Positions 36,093 through 46,221 of a stretch of 64,000 nt of DNA are shown here, piece by piece. Each line of letters opens with the position of its first letter. The first letter of the stretch is position 1. The DNA is from Isosphaeraceae bacterium (lineage in GTDB: Bacteria; Planctomycetota; Planctomycetia; Isosphaerales; Isosphaeraceae), in the NCBI GenBank assembly GCA_026004735.1, contig BPJS01000001.1, forward strand, positions 3,235,641 through 3,299,640. The letters are read 5' to 3'. The notes beneath the pieces are model-generated. The model worked only from the letters and a program-made list of their open reading frames with translations. It did not search any database and had not been told where the DNA came from. The position numbers were made by a program, and so were the translations under genes.

Positions 36093-37628
36093 TCAGACGC
36101 CCGGCATCGCGCGCTTCAGCGGCTTGAGGAGCAACAGCAGCAGAACGGCCATGGCGGCCGCCGCGCCGGCGCAAAGCAGCCAGAATTGGGAGTGGTACCA
36201 CTCGGCCCAGAACTCGCCGATGGCCGTCAGTTTGTTGCCGATCGCGGTGGCCACGAACCAGCCGCCCATCATCAGCCCGCGCATCCGGGCGGGGGCGACT
36301 TTCGAGACCAGCGACAGACCCATCGGGCTGAGCATCAGCTCGCCCAGTGAGATCACGGCATAGGCCGTGATCAGCCACCAGGGGGAAACCAGACCCTCGA
36401 TCACGTCGGGTTCGCCTTTGGCGGTCAGCCGAAGAGCGCCTGCCTCGTCGTACTGGAAGGTCTGGTCGCCGCCGGCATACTTAGCGGCGACAAAGAGGAT
36501 CAGAAAGGCCAGCGAGGTCAGAGCCATGCCGATGGCCATCTTCATGGGCGTCGAAGGTTCCCGGCCCATCGACCGCAGCCAGCCCCAAAACCGCACCAGG
36601 GGGATGGAGAGGACGACAATCCAGAATGGGTTGATGCAGTTGGACAGGACGCCCGACGCCCGCGCCGGGTCGAGGATGCCGAGGCTGAGCACGCGAAAGA
36701 AGAATTGGGCGGAGGGCGATCCCTTCCAGTCGGAATTCTTGTCGGCCCAGATTGTCATCGTGCTGCCGTTCTGGTGGAAAACCATCCAGAAGACGATCAC
36801 GATCGCGAAGACGACGATCAGGGCGGCGATCCGGACCCGCTCCGGAACGCGGTCGATTTCGGTCGTTTCCTGGCTCGGTGGAACGTCCTCGGCCAGGGCG
36901 GTGCGGTTGATGTCGTCCTCGCGACGACGCAGGTCGACGGCGGCCAGCCGACGGTAATAGACCGAGAGGATCAGGGTTCCGATCGTCATGCCGATCGTCG
37001 CGGCCCAGAATCCCGAAGTAAAGCTCTGGCGGAGTTGCTCCTGCTGGGCCGCCGTCACCGCCAGCCCCTGCTGGGCCGCCGCCCAGACCTCGTCCGGGAC
37101 CATCCGCTGGCGAAGCGCTTCGGCGACGACCGGCGCCAAGAACGCACCGATATTGATGCCCATATAAAAAATGTTATATGCTGAATCCTTGAGCGGGCTG
37201 CCGGCCGGGTAGAGGTTGCCGACCATCGTCGAGATGTTGGGTTTGAAAAAACCGTTGCCCACGAAGAGCAGCCCCAGGGCCAGGTAAAAGGTGGAGACCT
37301 TGCCCAGGCTCAGCAGCGCATAGCCGGCGATGAAAAACAGGCCGCCCAGCAGCACCGAACGGCGATAGCCCAGGAACCGGTCCGCCAGCCAGCCCCCGAT
37401 CAGCGGGGTGGCGTAAACGAACATCAGATAGTTGGCCCAGAGACCGGCGGCCTGGCGGGCGGTCCAGTTGAAGCCGCCATACTGGAGATAGAGAGTCATC
37501 AAGGCCGCCGCGGTGTAAAAGCCGAACCGCTCCCACATCTCGGTGGCAAAGAGGATGTAAAGCTCGCGGGGGTGGCGGGGCTTGGGGGCGTCGGTGCCCT
37601 GGCGAGCCTCGGCGATCTGGGTCATCAC
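36093..37628 (-). CDS. POT/PTR-family proton-coupled oligopeptide transporter
   Basis: 511 residues with 12 or more membrane helices. Signature Glu30-x-x-Glu33-Arg34-Phe-Gly-Phe-Tyr38 in helix 1 couples protons to substrate. The second signature, near 130-160, contains Gly-Asn-Gly-Phe-Phe-Lys-Pro-Asn and Asn-Ile-Phe-Tyr-Met-Gly-Ile-Asn. Substrates should be di- or tripeptides. It heads the leftward operon with the S9 peptidase. The Asn-Ile-Phe-Tyr-Met stretch is encoded by an AT-rich patch around 37158-37185. Confidence 0.93.
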   Translation of the reverse strand: MMTQIAEARQGTDAPKPRHPRELYILFATEMWERFGFYTAAALMTLYLQYGGFNWTARQAAGLWANYLMFVYATPLIGGWLADRFLGYRRSVLLGGLFFIAGYALLSLGKVSTFYLALGLLFVGNGFFKPNISTMVGNLYPAGSPLKDSAYNIFYMGINIGAFLAPVVAEALRQRMVPDEVWAAAQQGLAVTAAQQEQLRQSFTSGFWAATIGMTIGTLILSVYYRRLAAVDLRRREDDINRTALAEDVPPSQETTEIDRVPERVRIAALIVVFAIVIVFWMVFHQNGSTMTIWADKNSDWKGSPSAQFFFRVLSLGILDPARASGVLSNCINPFWIVVLSIPLVRFWGWLRSMGREPSTPMKMAIGMALTSLAFLILFVAAKYAGGDQTFQYDEAGALRLTAKGEPDVIEGLVSPWWLITAYAVISLGELMLSPMGLSLVSKVAPARMRGLMMGGWFVATAIGNKLTAIGEFWAEWYHSQFWLLCAGAAAAMAVLLLLLLKPLKRAMPGV

Positions 37629-37736
37629 GATCCCTTTCTGGTCCCGGTTCAGCGAGTCGTGGCGAGCCGGCGCAGGGGCAACGTGCCGCTTAGATTAGCG
37701 GACGGCAGCCTCCTGCGCAAGAGCTGCGTGGGCCGA

Positions 37737-38984
37737 TCAACGGCCCGACCGGTCCGCGCCGAGCCAGCGGAGAACCTGGGGCATGCAGGCGACCGGGCCG
37801 GGATCAGGGTAAAGCAACGGGCCACGGATCAGCTCGACGTGGTTGGCATGGAGCACGACCGGATCAGCAGCGCCCGCCAGACGGGTCGAAGCCACGGCGA
37901 CCGCGCCATCGCCGGTCCCGTCCGAAAGCACGTCCAGGATCGCCGGGAGATCGGCCGCGGCGAGGCCGGTCAGCCGCCCCAAGATTCCGGCATTCCGGCG
38001 CAGTTCCTCAAACGAACGGCGGAGCTGGCGGCTCGCCTCCGGACCCAGGAAGCCGACGTCGCCGGCCATGATGTGGTACGAAACGCCGGCGCGGCGCGGC
38101 CGATCGTTCAACGCGCGCAGAAACGCACTCTCGGGCGCCAGGTCAGTGGCCGCGGCGCCCAGGCCCTCGGAAAGCTTGAGCAGGCCGCCCGAGCGGCCCG
38201 ACCGCGACAACGCAAGCTGCTCGATCCACTGGAGCAACGCCTGCGCCTGGGCCAGCGCCGAGCCGTGGTTCGGTGGGGCGATCAGGATCAAGCGGTCGAC
38301 GTCGTCGTCATACGTCGGCCCCTCCACGTGCCAACGCGCCAGCAGACCGCCCATCGAGTGAGCCACGATCGACCAGCGGCGGTGCTCGCCGACGCGCTGG
38401 CGGAACGCCCGGAGATCGTCGGCGAACCGCGGGCACGTCGTGTCCAGATCCTGGTTATCGGGAAAGTCGTAGAGGACGACGCCGTAGCCGGCTTCCTCGA
38501 GGATCGGGACCATGTGGACGAAGCAGCCGGAGCCTGAGTTGATCCCGTGGAGGAGCAGGACGGTCGGTCGGTCGGGGTCGTTGGGTCGATACGACGGCCG
38601 CGCTTTGATGCCGAAGACGCGTCGCGCCAGAACCGCCTCGCCGCCCACCCGCTCGGCCAAGGCCCGGATTCGCTCCCGCCAGCCGGCCGCCGCAGCGCCC
38701 CAGGAGACGGTCAGGCAGTCGGCCTCGACACGAAGCTCCCAATCCTGACCCAGGCAGTCGGCCAGCAGCGACCGGGTCAGCGAGCCCGCGACCCCGCGGA
38801 CCGGGACGACCAGGCTCGGCAACGGCGGCTCGAACGGGATTCCAGCCGCTTCGGCCAGCCGCGTGGTCAGCAACCCGAGATCGACCTCACCCCGGGCGTC
38901 GATCGGCACGCGGACCTCCCGGGCAATGGGATCGTCGCCAGCCGGTAGGGCAAGGACGATCATGGCAACAGCCAGCGAGTGCAT
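37737..38984 (-). CDS. Lipase-like alpha/beta hydrolase, secreted
   Basis: 415 residues with a signal peptide. The lipase-type elbow Ala-His-Ser210-Met-Gly-Gly and an upstream Leu-Leu-His-Gly-Ile-Asn oxyanion region are clear. A C-terminal His-Ala-Asn-His-Val-Glu probably supplies the catalytic histidine. The N-terminal 110 residues are a separate module of unknown role. The start at 38984 has GGAGG eleven bases upstream. The gene is divergent from the small gene at 39140. Confidence 0.82.
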   Translation of the reverse strand: MHSLAVAMIVLALPAGDDPIAREVRVPIDARGEVDLGLLTTRLAEAAGIPFEPPLPSLVVPVRGVAGSLTRSLLADCLGQDWELRVEADCLTVSWGAAAAGWRERIRALAERVGGEAVLARRVFGIKARPSYRPNDPDRPTVLLLHGINSGSGCFVHMVPILEEAGYGVVLYDFPDNQDLDTTCPRFADDLRAFRQRVGEHRRWSIVAHSMGGLLARWHVEGPTYDDDVDRLILIAPPNHGSALAQAQALLQWIEQLALSRSGRSGGLLKLSEGLGAAATDLAPESAFLRALNDRPRRAGVSYHIMAGDVGFLGPEASRQLRRSFEELRRNAGILGRLTGLAAADLPAILDVLSDGTGDGAVAVASTRLAGAADPVVLHANHVELIRGPLLYPDPGPVACMPQVLRWLGADRSGR

Positions 38985-39139
38985 CGAGCGGAGGCCCTCC
39001 CCAGACAGGAGAGCGAGGGTCGCATCCACCGCGGCGGCCGGTCAAGAGGTCCTGGCCCAGGAGAGGGTTTGACGTCCTCCCGCAGGACGACGTAGCCTCG
39101 GCGAAGGACGGGCAGCCGGACCGGTTGAGGGAGCACGCG

Positions 39140-39454
39140 ATGCCAAACCGATCGATTCAATTATGGCCGTTGGATCGTCCCGGGGTCGCCCCGCTGCCGA
39201 TCTCGCCCCGGCTGCGGGGACAACTGATTCATCTCTGCTCCCACGAAGGACGTCCTGGGGGAGCGGAGTTAGGGCCGGACGAGTTCTACTTTGCGGCGGA
39301 GCGGGTCGCGCGCCTGCTTGAGGAAGGCTATCTGGAACTGGTTTCGCCGCTCGACACCGAGAAGATGACCGAAGTCGAGCTGACCGAGGAGCAGGAGGAA
39401 TTGCTGGAGTGGCTCCGCGACCAAGGCGTGCAACACGTTCGCGTCGTGGGGTGA
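39140..39454 (+). CDS. Small protein of unknown function
   Basis: 104 residues, not recognised. The C-terminal half is acidic and probably helical (Glu/Leu-rich). There is no signal peptide or cysteine motif. The ATG at 39140 is favoured by GGAG eight bases upstream over an in-frame ATG at 39125. It stands alone between the lipase-like gene and the glycosyltransferase genes. Confidence 0.65.
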   Translation: MPNRSIQLWPLDRPGVAPLPISPRLRGQLIHLCSHEGRPGGAELGPDEFYFAAERVARLLEEGYLELVSPLDTEKMTEVELTEEQEELLEWLRDQGVQHVRVVG

Positions 39455-39601
39455 GTTGTCGACCCGCGAGCATGCGCCGTTGCACTCGAGCCTGGCCGGG
39501 GAGGCGGACGTCGTCGGGACCTGGTGTGGCAGAATGCTCGGGACTGGTCGGAGGCGTTGCCGTTCGAGGGGGGCGGGAGAGGTCATCCGCGAGCTAACCG
39601 A

Positions 39602-40831
39602 TCAGCCTCGGTTCGAAGGCTGGACAGGCCCGCGTGGCCGCCGCAGGTGGTTCCGCAGAGCGCGGCGGGGGTCGACGGTGATCGGGAAGTGGGGCCGTGC
39701 GATGGCGGTGGGGCGGGGCGGAGGCATCTGGCGGCGTCGCCACAATTCGCCGAGTGCGTCGCGTTTGCCCTGGAGGAACGGTCGGCAGCGGCCCTCGAAC
39801 AGCCGGTGAAGCGCTTGGGCGGCAGTGAAGGCCAGATGGGGCAGCAGAGCGGCCGCGATCCAGCCCGGGGGCAGGTCGCGCCAGAAGATGAGTTCGGCGT
39901 TGCGGGCCATGAGGCGCTGGAGTTGAGGCGAGCCGTGGTCGTAGGTGGCCGAGACGTCGTGGAGGATTCGGCAGGAGGGTTCGAACCGGCAGCGATACCC
40001 GGCCCAGCGGAGCCGCAAGGCCAGGTCGATGTCCTCGTAATACGCGCCGAAGGTTTCGTCGAACCCGCCGACGCGGCGGAGGGCTTCGGCGCGGTAGAAC
40101 GCGCTCGAACCGCTCGCGCCGAGAACATCGCCGGGCGATTGGTTTTCCCAGTGGGCGGCCGGTTCGCCGTGTCCGCGCTTGAACGGCCAGCCAAACCAGG
40201 CGTAGCCATCGCCGGCCGAGTCGACTCGGGTCGGGTCCGAGCGGATCAGAACCAGGGGAGCGACCGAACCGACCGTTGGGTCGGCGAACGGCCTCAGGCC
40301 GGCCTCGGCCCAGCCGGCGGTGACCTCGGCGTCGTTGTTGAGCAGTTGAATGAATCGGCCCCGGGCGACCGCGATGCCCGCGTTGGCGGCCGCGCAGAAG
40401 CCTCCGTTGACCGAGAGCCGAACCAGTCGGACCCAGGGGAACGCAGACTCGACCCAGTCTGGGGTTCCGTCGGTCGAGGCGTCGTCGGCCACGATCACTT
40501 CCAGGGGAATCTGCGTAGGCCGGTGTTGGTCCAGGCGGGCCAGGCAGGTCGCCAGCAAAGCCCGACCATTGTAGGTTGGGATGACGACGGACAGGACGGG
40601 CGGCTCCTGAATCGGGTCGTCGGGGGTCAACCGGGCGCTGGCCGGGGCCTGGTCGGGCGATGGTGGCCGATCGCGGCCAGGCTCGGCCGATTCGACGCCC
40701 TTCCTCTGCGCTCGACGCTCGCTGCTGGAGGCGTCCGGGTTGGTCGAGGCGGGGCCAGCTCCAGGCGGGGAGCCGTTCGCCGCGGGGCCGGGCGTGCGTA
40801 TGGGTAGGCGAGAGGCGAGCAGGTGGGTCAC
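39602..40831 (-). CDS. Glycosyltransferase family 2
   Basis: 409 residues. After about 75 low-complexity residues rich in Ser, Pro, Arg and Ala, a GT-A domain starts at Val-Val-Ile-Pro-Thr-Tyr-Asn. Asp-Asp-Ala-Ser-Thr-Asp-Gly and Asn-Asn-Asp-Ala-Glu hold the nucleotide-sugar/metal site, and Glu-Asp-Ile-Asp-Leu is the distal motif. It resembles rhamnosyltransferases. Its GTG start overlaps the stop of the sugar-phosphate transferase, so the two are coupled. Confidence 0.88.
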   Translation of the reverse strand: MTHLLASRLPIRTPGPAANGSPPGAGPASTNPDASSSERRAQRKGVESAEPGRDRPPSPDQAPASARLTPDDPIQEPPVLSVVIPTYNGRALLATCLARLDQHRPTQIPLEVIVADDASTDGTPDWVESAFPWVRLVRLSVNGGFCAAANAGIAVARGRFIQLLNNDAEVTAGWAEAGLRPFADPTVGSVAPLVLIRSDPTRVDSAGDGYAWFGWPFKRGHGEPAAHWENQSPGDVLGASGSSAFYRAEALRRVGGFDETFGAYYEDIDLALRLRWAGYRCRFEPSCRILHDVSATYDHGSPQLQRLMARNAELIFWRDLPPGWIAAALLPHLAFTAAQALHRLFEGRCRPFLQGKRDALGELWRRRQMPPPRPTAIARPHFPITVDPRRALRNHLRRPRGPVQPSNRG

Positions 40832-41967
40832 GCGTCGGGCCTCTTGGAGGTCCAGTTGGTGCGGCCCCAGAGGACGTGCTCGACGGTCATCACCAGGATT
40901 CGAAGATCGAGCCAGAAGGACCAGCGTTCGATGTAGTCCAGGTCGTACTGAAGGCGTTTGCGGAGGCTGGTCCGTCCGCGCCAGCCGTGGACCTGGGCCC
41001 AGCCGGTCATTCCGGCGGGGACGGCATGGCGCAGGTCGTAGTCGGGCAGCTCGTGTTTGAATTGTTCGACGAAGACAGGCCGTTCTGGCCGGGGGCCGAC
41101 CAGGCTCATCTGCCCGAGCAGGACGTTCCAGAGCTGGGGCAGTTCGTCGATGTTGGTATGCCGGAGCCAGTCGCCGATCGGGGTGCAGCGACGGTCGTGA
41201 TCCTCGGCCCAGATCGGGCCGGTGCGCGCTTCGGCGTCGGGCCGCATGCTGCGGAACTTGACGATCCGGAAGCGGCGCCCTCCGCGCCCGACCCGCTCCT
41301 GGGTGTAGAAGATCGGCCGTCCGGTGGTGACGACGATGGCGATCGCCACCCCGATCAGCAGCGGCGCGAGCAGGATCAGGAGCGTGGCCGATGCCAGGAT
41401 GTCGAAGCCGCGCTTGGCCACCCGCTGCGCGGCCAGTTGCCAGGCAACTCGGGGACTACGGCCGGAGCGGCGCCAGGGTAAGGCCTCGAGCGGACCAGCG
41501 CCGTCGACGTCGAGCCAGTGGACGCGAACGGCCGGGTCCGGCGCCGAGCCGGCCAGATCGGCGAATTCGGCCCGGAGCCGCTGCGCGGTTTGACCCCGGG
41601 CGGCCACCAGGATGTCCGTGGCCTGGGCGCGGCGCATCACGTCGCGCAGGCGGTCGAGCCGCCCCAGGACGGGAACCGGCTCGGTTCCTGGATGGACGAT
41701 CAACTGACGGCGTCGGCCGGAGCGACTGACCAGGCCGACGATCGGCAACCGCGCGGCGGAGCCGAACTCCCCGAGGCGGCGGGCCAGACGGTGGACGCGC
41801 CGCGGTTCGCCGACCAGAAGCAGACGTTCGCCGCGGTCCGCCCCTTGATCCGGTTTTCGCGGCGCCGAGCAATCCGGAGTCTCGAGCATGGCAGCCCACC
41901 GGTCCATCGGTGTGGGGAGTTGCGCCGGTTCTGACGAGCCGATCCGTACCCACGCCCGGCGGCTCAC
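40828..41967 (-). CDS. Undecaprenyl-phosphate sugar-phosphotransferase (initiating enzyme)
   Basis: 379 residues. The N-terminal part is a Rossmann-like CoA-binding-3 segment without the usual four membrane helices. One membrane helix (about 190-212) precedes the bacterial sugar transferase domain, with Gln-Glu-Arg-Val-Gly, Lys-Phe-Arg-Ser-Met and Asp-Glu-Leu-Pro-Gln-Leu-Trp-Asn-Val. Such enzymes load the first sugar phosphate on undecaprenyl phosphate to start exopolysaccharide or O-antigen synthesis. The start is ambiguous (GTG at 41967, ATG at 41907 or 41889). It is divergent from the second GT2 gene. Confidence 0.9.
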   Translation of the reverse strand: MSRRAWVRIGSSEPAQLPTPMDRWAAMLETPDCSAPRKPDQGADRGERLLLVGEPRRVHRLARRLGEFGSAARLPIVGLVSRSGRRRQLIVHPGTEPVPVLGRLDRLRDVMRRAQATDILVAARGQTAQRLRAEFADLAGSAPDPAVRVHWLDVDGAGPLEALPWRRSGRSPRVAWQLAAQRVAKRGFDILASATLLILLAPLLIGVAIAIVVTTGRPIFYTQERVGRGGRRFRIVKFRSMRPDAEARTGPIWAEDHDRRCTPIGDWLRHTNIDELPQLWNVLLGQMSLVGPRPERPVFVEQFKHELPDYDLRHAVPAGMTGWAQVHGWRGRTSLRKRLQYDLDYIERWSFWLDLRILVMTVEHVLWGRTNWTSKRPDA

Positions 41968-42132
41968 CAGACTGGCGGCCTCGCCCCAAGAATCCCGCCT
42001 TCCCTGGCGTCGAACCGAGATTTACCAAGTATCGGCCAACCGATACATTCCACTTCTTCGGAAAATGGACCGATTCGGTGGTCGGACGTCTGTGGAGCCA
42101 GGGCCGCCAGGACTCCGGGAGGGAACCCGAAC

Positions 42133-43224
42133 GTGCGACGACCGACCCAGTCTGGACCGAGCAGCGCCCCGATTCTGTCGGTGGTCATTGTCAACTATGA
42201 CGGCTGGGAGGATGTCGACCGCTTGGTCGCCAGTCTGGCGGCGGCCCCCGAACTGGCCACCGGCCAGGCCGAGCTGGTCGTCGTCGACAACGCCAGTCCG
42301 GGGCCGATTCCCAGTCCCTGGGATGGACCAGAACCCCCGGCTCGGCTTGTGGTTCGGTCCGAGAACGGGGGGTTCGCCGCCGGCGTCAATGCGGGCTGGC
42401 GAGCGACCCGGGGGCGGTGGCTCTTGCTGCTCAATCCGGACGTGATCGCCGGAGCCGACCTGCTCGGTCGGGTGCTGGGCCGGATCGAGGCGATTGAGGC
42501 TCTTCCGGAAGTTCAGCGACCGGCCATTGTCGGCTTCGCGCTCAAGAATCCCGACGGGAGTCTCCAGCCCTCGGCGGGCGCCGAGCCGACGATGCTGCGG
42601 TTGCTGATCGAGCCGTTTTTCCCCCGCGCGCGGCGTAAGTATCTCTCGCCTGCTCGGGTCCGGCCGGGGCCGGTGCCCTGGGTGACGGGCGCCTGCGTGC
42701 TGGTTGCGCGGCCGGTCCTGGAGCGGCTAAACGGGCTGGACGAAACCTACTTCCTCTATTATGAGGAGGTCGCCTTGTGCCGCGAGGCGCGACGCTTGGG
42801 ATACCGGGTTGAGTTCGACCCGGGGATTGCCGTCGTGCATCTCCGGCCGCTGCAAAACCGGCCCCCTTCGCCGGCGCTGCGGCTCTACACCCGGCACGGG
42901 CGGCTGGTCTACTTCCGCGGCGACCGTTCGCGCTGGCGATTTGGGATCGTGGCGGGGTTGACCTGGCTGGAAGCGCACGTGCGCGGAGCCTGGGCGGGTC
43001 TGAATGGAAGATCGGCTGAGCGGCGCGCCTGGCAGGCGGTCGGCCGGATCGCCCGCGACATGGCGGCTGGTCGGCTCTGGCGCGGACCAGAGGTCCGCGA
43101 CCTGGCTGCGGCGGTGGTGGGTTCGACGAGTCGGCAGCCCCAGCGTCCTAAGCTGGCCCACGTTTCTCCTGGGAAGGAGGCAGCGTGTCCACAACGACCC
43201 ATGGCCCGCGGCTGGCGGTCTTGA
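42133..43224 (+). CDS. Glycosyltransferase family 2
   Basis: 363 residues with GT-A motifs Val-Val-Ile-Val-Asn-Tyr-Asp-Gly, Val-Val-Asp-Asn-Ala-Ser, Asn-Pro-Asp-Val and Asp-Glu-Thr-Tyr-Phe-Leu-Tyr-Tyr-Glu-Glu. This is the rhamnosyltransferase-like branch. It starts at a GTG (42133) and its end overlaps the next gene by 40 bases. It begins the rightward half of the polysaccharide cluster. Confidence 0.9.
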   Translation: MRRPTQSGPSSAPILSVVIVNYDGWEDVDRLVASLAAAPELATGQAELVVVDNASPGPIPSPWDGPEPPARLVVRSENGGFAAGVNAGWRATRGRWLLLLNPDVIAGADLLGRVLGRIEAIEALPEVQRPAIVGFALKNPDGSLQPSAGAEPTMLRLLIEPFFPRARRKYLSPARVRPGPVPWVTGACVLVARPVLERLNGLDETYFLYYEEVALCREARRLGYRVEFDPGIAVVHLRPLQNRPPSPALRLYTRHGRLVYFRGDRSRWRFGIVAGLTWLEAHVRGAWAGLNGRSAERRAWQAVGRIARDMAAGRLWRGPEVRDLAAAVVGSTSRQPQRPKLAHVSPGKEAACPQRPMARGWRS

Positions 43225-44750
43225 TGCTGGCGGCTGCTGGCCTGCTCGCGGCGCTGGCCGCGCGGACCGATGTCCTGTTTGCGGACGGCTTGCGCTACAT
43301 CGCCCAGGCGCGACACTGGGAAATGGGCTTGTGGTCGGAGGGCCTCAAATCGGTCGACCATCCGGTTTATCCGCTGGCGATTGCCCTGGCGCATGCCCTG
43401 CACGGCGGCGAGACGGCCCTCGATTGGCAGGCATCGGCACAGGCGGCTTCGGTGGCCTCGGGCGTGCTCCTGGTCGTCCCGCTCTACCTGGTCGGGCTGG
43501 AATTGTTCGGCGCGGCGGTGGCCTGGCTGACTGTGGTGCTGTTTTATCTCTCGCCGGCGACGGTCCACGTGCTCGCCGACGTGCTCAGCGAGGGGACGTT
43601 TCTGGTCTTTTGGCTGGGGGGTCTGTGGGCGACTCTACGGTTTCTCCGTGACGGGGCGTTTGGTTGGCTGTTGCTGGTGGTTCCGTGCAGCGGCCTGGCG
43701 TACTTGACCCGGCCCGAGGGGCTGCTGCTCCCGGCCGCTCTGGCGCTGACGCTGCTGCTGATTCCGCTGCTGCGCGGCGCCCATCTGCATTGGCCGCGGT
43801 GGTGGGCAGCGGTTGGGTTGATGGTGCTAGGGCCGGCCTTGTTAGCCGGACCGTTCGTGTTGACGCGGGGAGGCCTGGCGACCAAGCCGGCGGTGGCGCG
43901 GCTGCTCGGCGTTGCGCCGCGGTCGCCGGCCGATGCCGTGGAGCGCTCGCGTCCGCTCGAGCCGGACGTGCCGGAGTGGAAGCTGCATGCCCGCGGGGCC
44001 AAGGCCGTCGGCGAGGCGTTGGCCGAGGCGGTCACGCCGCCGCTGTTGCCGTTCGCGGCGATTGGCATGGCCAGCCTGTTCCAGAGCCGCCGGCAGCGTC
44101 CGCGGGTGGTGCTGTTTCTGGGAATCATTCTGGGGGCGGCCCTAGCGGCACTCGTCCGGCTTCACGTCACCGGCGGCTACTGCACGGCCCGGCATACCTT
44201 CATCGTGGCGACCCTGATGACGGCCTGCGCGGCCCGTGGACTGGAAGCCGTGCTGGGGCTGAGCTGGCTGCCGAAGCGGTGGATCGGCGCCGAGCGGTCG
44301 CGGCTCTCGGCCGGACCGCTGGTTTGGGTCGTCGTGCTCGGCGGGCTGGCGGCCTGGAACGCACCGGCGATCGCGACGCCCCTCAACCGGACCATGGCCG
44401 GCTACCGCGAGGCCGCTCGCTGGCTGGCCGAACAGACCGAGCCGGTCACCCCGATCGCCGATGCGACCGGCTGGACCCAGTTTTACGCCGAACGGCCAGG
44501 CTACAGCTTCGCCACGCTCCACGAGGCCGCCGCCGATCCCAGCCTCCGCTGGGTCGTGGCCCGCGAAGCCCACCTTTCTGGTCCCTGGTGGTACTGCGCG
44601 GTGTTTCGCCAGTTGATCGGTCGGCGCGAGCCGGTGGCTGCCTTTCCGGCACGGCCTCAGCCGGGTCAATCCCGCGTCCTGGTCTTCGACCGGACCGATC
44701 CGGAGCGGGAGGTGGTCAGTTGGATGCACGAGGCGAAAGCCCGGAAATGA
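43185..44750 (+). CDS. GT39-like (PMT/ArnT-type) membrane glycosyltransferase
   Basis: 521 residues with about nine to eleven membrane helices. The first periplasmic loop has Asp-Gly-Leu-Arg-Tyr and His-Pro-Val-Tyr-Pro, matching the acidic motif and substrate loop of polyprenyl-phosphate-using enzymes. A GGAGG site five bases before the GTG at 43185 fixes the start, inside the previous gene. It probably moves a sugar from a lipid carrier to a glycan or protein on the outer face of the membrane. Confidence 0.8.
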   Translation: MSTTTHGPRLAVLMLAAAGLLAALAARTDVLFADGLRYIAQARHWEMGLWSEGLKSVDHPVYPLAIALAHALHGGETALDWQASAQAASVASGVLLVVPLYLVGLELFGAAVAWLTVVLFYLSPATVHVLADVLSEGTFLVFWLGGLWATLRFLRDGAFGWLLLVVPCSGLAYLTRPEGLLLPAALALTLLLIPLLRGAHLHWPRWWAAVGLMVLGPALLAGPFVLTRGGLATKPAVARLLGVAPRSPADAVERSRPLEPDVPEWKLHARGAKAVGEALAEAVTPPLLPFAAIGMASLFQSRRQRPRVVLFLGIILGAALAALVRLHVTGGYCTARHTFIVATLMTACAARGLEAVLGLSWLPKRWIGAERSRLSAGPLVWVVVLGGLAAWNAPAIATPLNRTMAGYREAARWLAEQTEPVTPIADATGWTQFYAERPGYSFATLHEAAADPSLRWVVAREAHLSGPWWYCAVFRQLIGRREPVAAFPARPQPGQSRVLVFDRTDPEREVVSWMHEAKARK

Positions 44751-44892
44751 CCCGCGGCCGCCAATCGCAGCCGCTGCCAAAACGACCGATCGATCGACCT
44801 GCGGCGGAGCAGAATCGGGGCACGATGGAGCCTTCGGGCGGACAGGCTTGCTCGACGGTCTGCCGGCGTGCGAATCGAAGGGGGTACGCCCG

Positions 44893-46221
44893 ATGAAGCT
44901 GGCCTGGTTCACCCACCGTTATGCTCCTTGCCTGGGCGGCGCCGAGACGTTTGGGCGGGCGATAGTCCGTCGCTTCGTCGGTGCTGGCGCTGCCGTCGAC
45001 GTCTTCACCAGCGATGCGTTTGACCTGTGGTACTTCAACGATCGCCGCCGCGCGCGGGTTGATCGGCCGGCTCAGGAGTGGATCGACGGCGCACGGGTCC
45101 GGCGGTTTGCCGTGCGGCATTATCCCGGGCAACGCTACGTGGGCCGCCTGTTGAGCCATCTGCCGGTCTGGTCGCTTCAGTGCTGCTGGGCCTCGTACAT
45201 GCCGGTCGTGCCGGGGCTGACTCAGGTCCGCGGGGATTACGACGCCGTCGTGGCCGTCGGGTTTCCCTACACGATCTTTTCCTACGCCGGCTGGAAGACA
45301 GCCCGGGCAGCCGGTGCGCCGCTGATCCTGGTGCCGTTTCTTCATCTCTCGACGCCCGGAGACGTGGTGAATCGCAGTTATACCCGACCACATCAGGTCC
45401 GCCTGCTGCGGGAGGCGGACACCGTCTGTGTTCAAACGAAATTGGAGGCGGAGGCGGTCGCGTCGTGGGGGATTCCGGAGAGGCGGATCCTGACGCTTGG
45501 GATGGCCGTCGAGCAGGCCCAAGTGACCGGCGGGGACCGCGACGCGTTCCGCCAGCGGCTGGGCATACCGGTCGATCGGCCGGTGATTGGCCAACTCGGC
45601 GCCAACGACCCCAACAAAGGGACGTGCGACCTGGTCCGCGCCGTGGCGCGGTTGAACGCGAGCCGTCCCCCCGATCAGCCGATTCACCTGCTGCTGGCTG
45701 GCGCCACGTCGCCCGATTTCGAGCGGTTTCTGACGACCATCCCCGACGAGGCGCGGCAACGCTGGTTGACAGTTTTGGGCCTGCTGCCTGAGGAAGATCG
45801 GGCCTCGTTCTACGCCGCGCTCGACGTCTTCGCGATGCCGTCGCGGACCGACTCGTTCGGCATTGTCTATCTGGAGGCCTGGGCCAATCGGCTGCCGGTG
45901 GTGGCTGCGGCTGCTGGCGGGGTGGCGGAGGTAGTCCGCCATGAACAGGACGGCCTGCTGATCCGGTTCGGCGACCTGGAGAGTCTGTCCGCAGCGCTCA
46001 AGCGGCTGATCGAGGATCGGCCGCTGGCCAAGGCCCTTGGTCAGGCCGGCCAGATTCGGATCTCGGCCGAGGGATACACCTGGGAATCACGGTTTGCGGT
46101 GTTTGCTGGCCGGGTCTGGAACCTGGCGCGCGGTCGGTCGGTCGGGTCGATCTATCGCCCCCACGCCGTGACCGGTGCGCAGGCTGGTCGGCTTATGGAT
46201 CAACCAGGTCGGCCGGCTTGA
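44893..46221 (+). CDS. Glycosyltransferase family 4
   Basis: 442 residues with a GT-B fold. The N-terminal Leu-Gly-Gly-Ala-Glu binds the acceptor side, and the C-terminal Phe-Ala-Met-Pro-Ser-x5-Phe-Gly-Ile-Val-x3-Glu-Ala is the retaining GT4 donor motif. The ATG at 44893 follows a G-rich ribosome site. It continues the rightward polysaccharide genes and its 3' end overlaps the convergent ThuA-like gene by 29 bases. Confidence 0.92.
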   Translation: MKLAWFTHRYAPCLGGAETFGRAIVRRFVGAGAAVDVFTSDAFDLWYFNDRRRARVDRPAQEWIDGARVRRFAVRHYPGQRYVGRLLSHLPVWSLQCCWASYMPVVPGLTQVRGDYDAVVAVGFPYTIFSYAGWKTARAAGAPLILVPFLHLSTPGDVVNRSYTRPHQVRLLREADTVCVQTKLEAEAVASWGIPERRILTLGMAVEQAQVTGGDRDAFRQRLGIPVDRPVIGQLGANDPNKGTCDLVRAVARLNASRPPDQPIHLLLAGATSPDFERFLTTIPDEARQRWLTVLGLLPEEDRASFYAALDVFAMPSRTDSFGIVYLEAWANRLPVVAAAAGGVAEVVRHEQDGLLIRFGDLESLSAALKRLIEDRPLAKALGQAGQIRISAEGYTWESRFAVFAGRVWNLARGRSVGSIYRPHAVTGAQAGRLMDQPGRPA

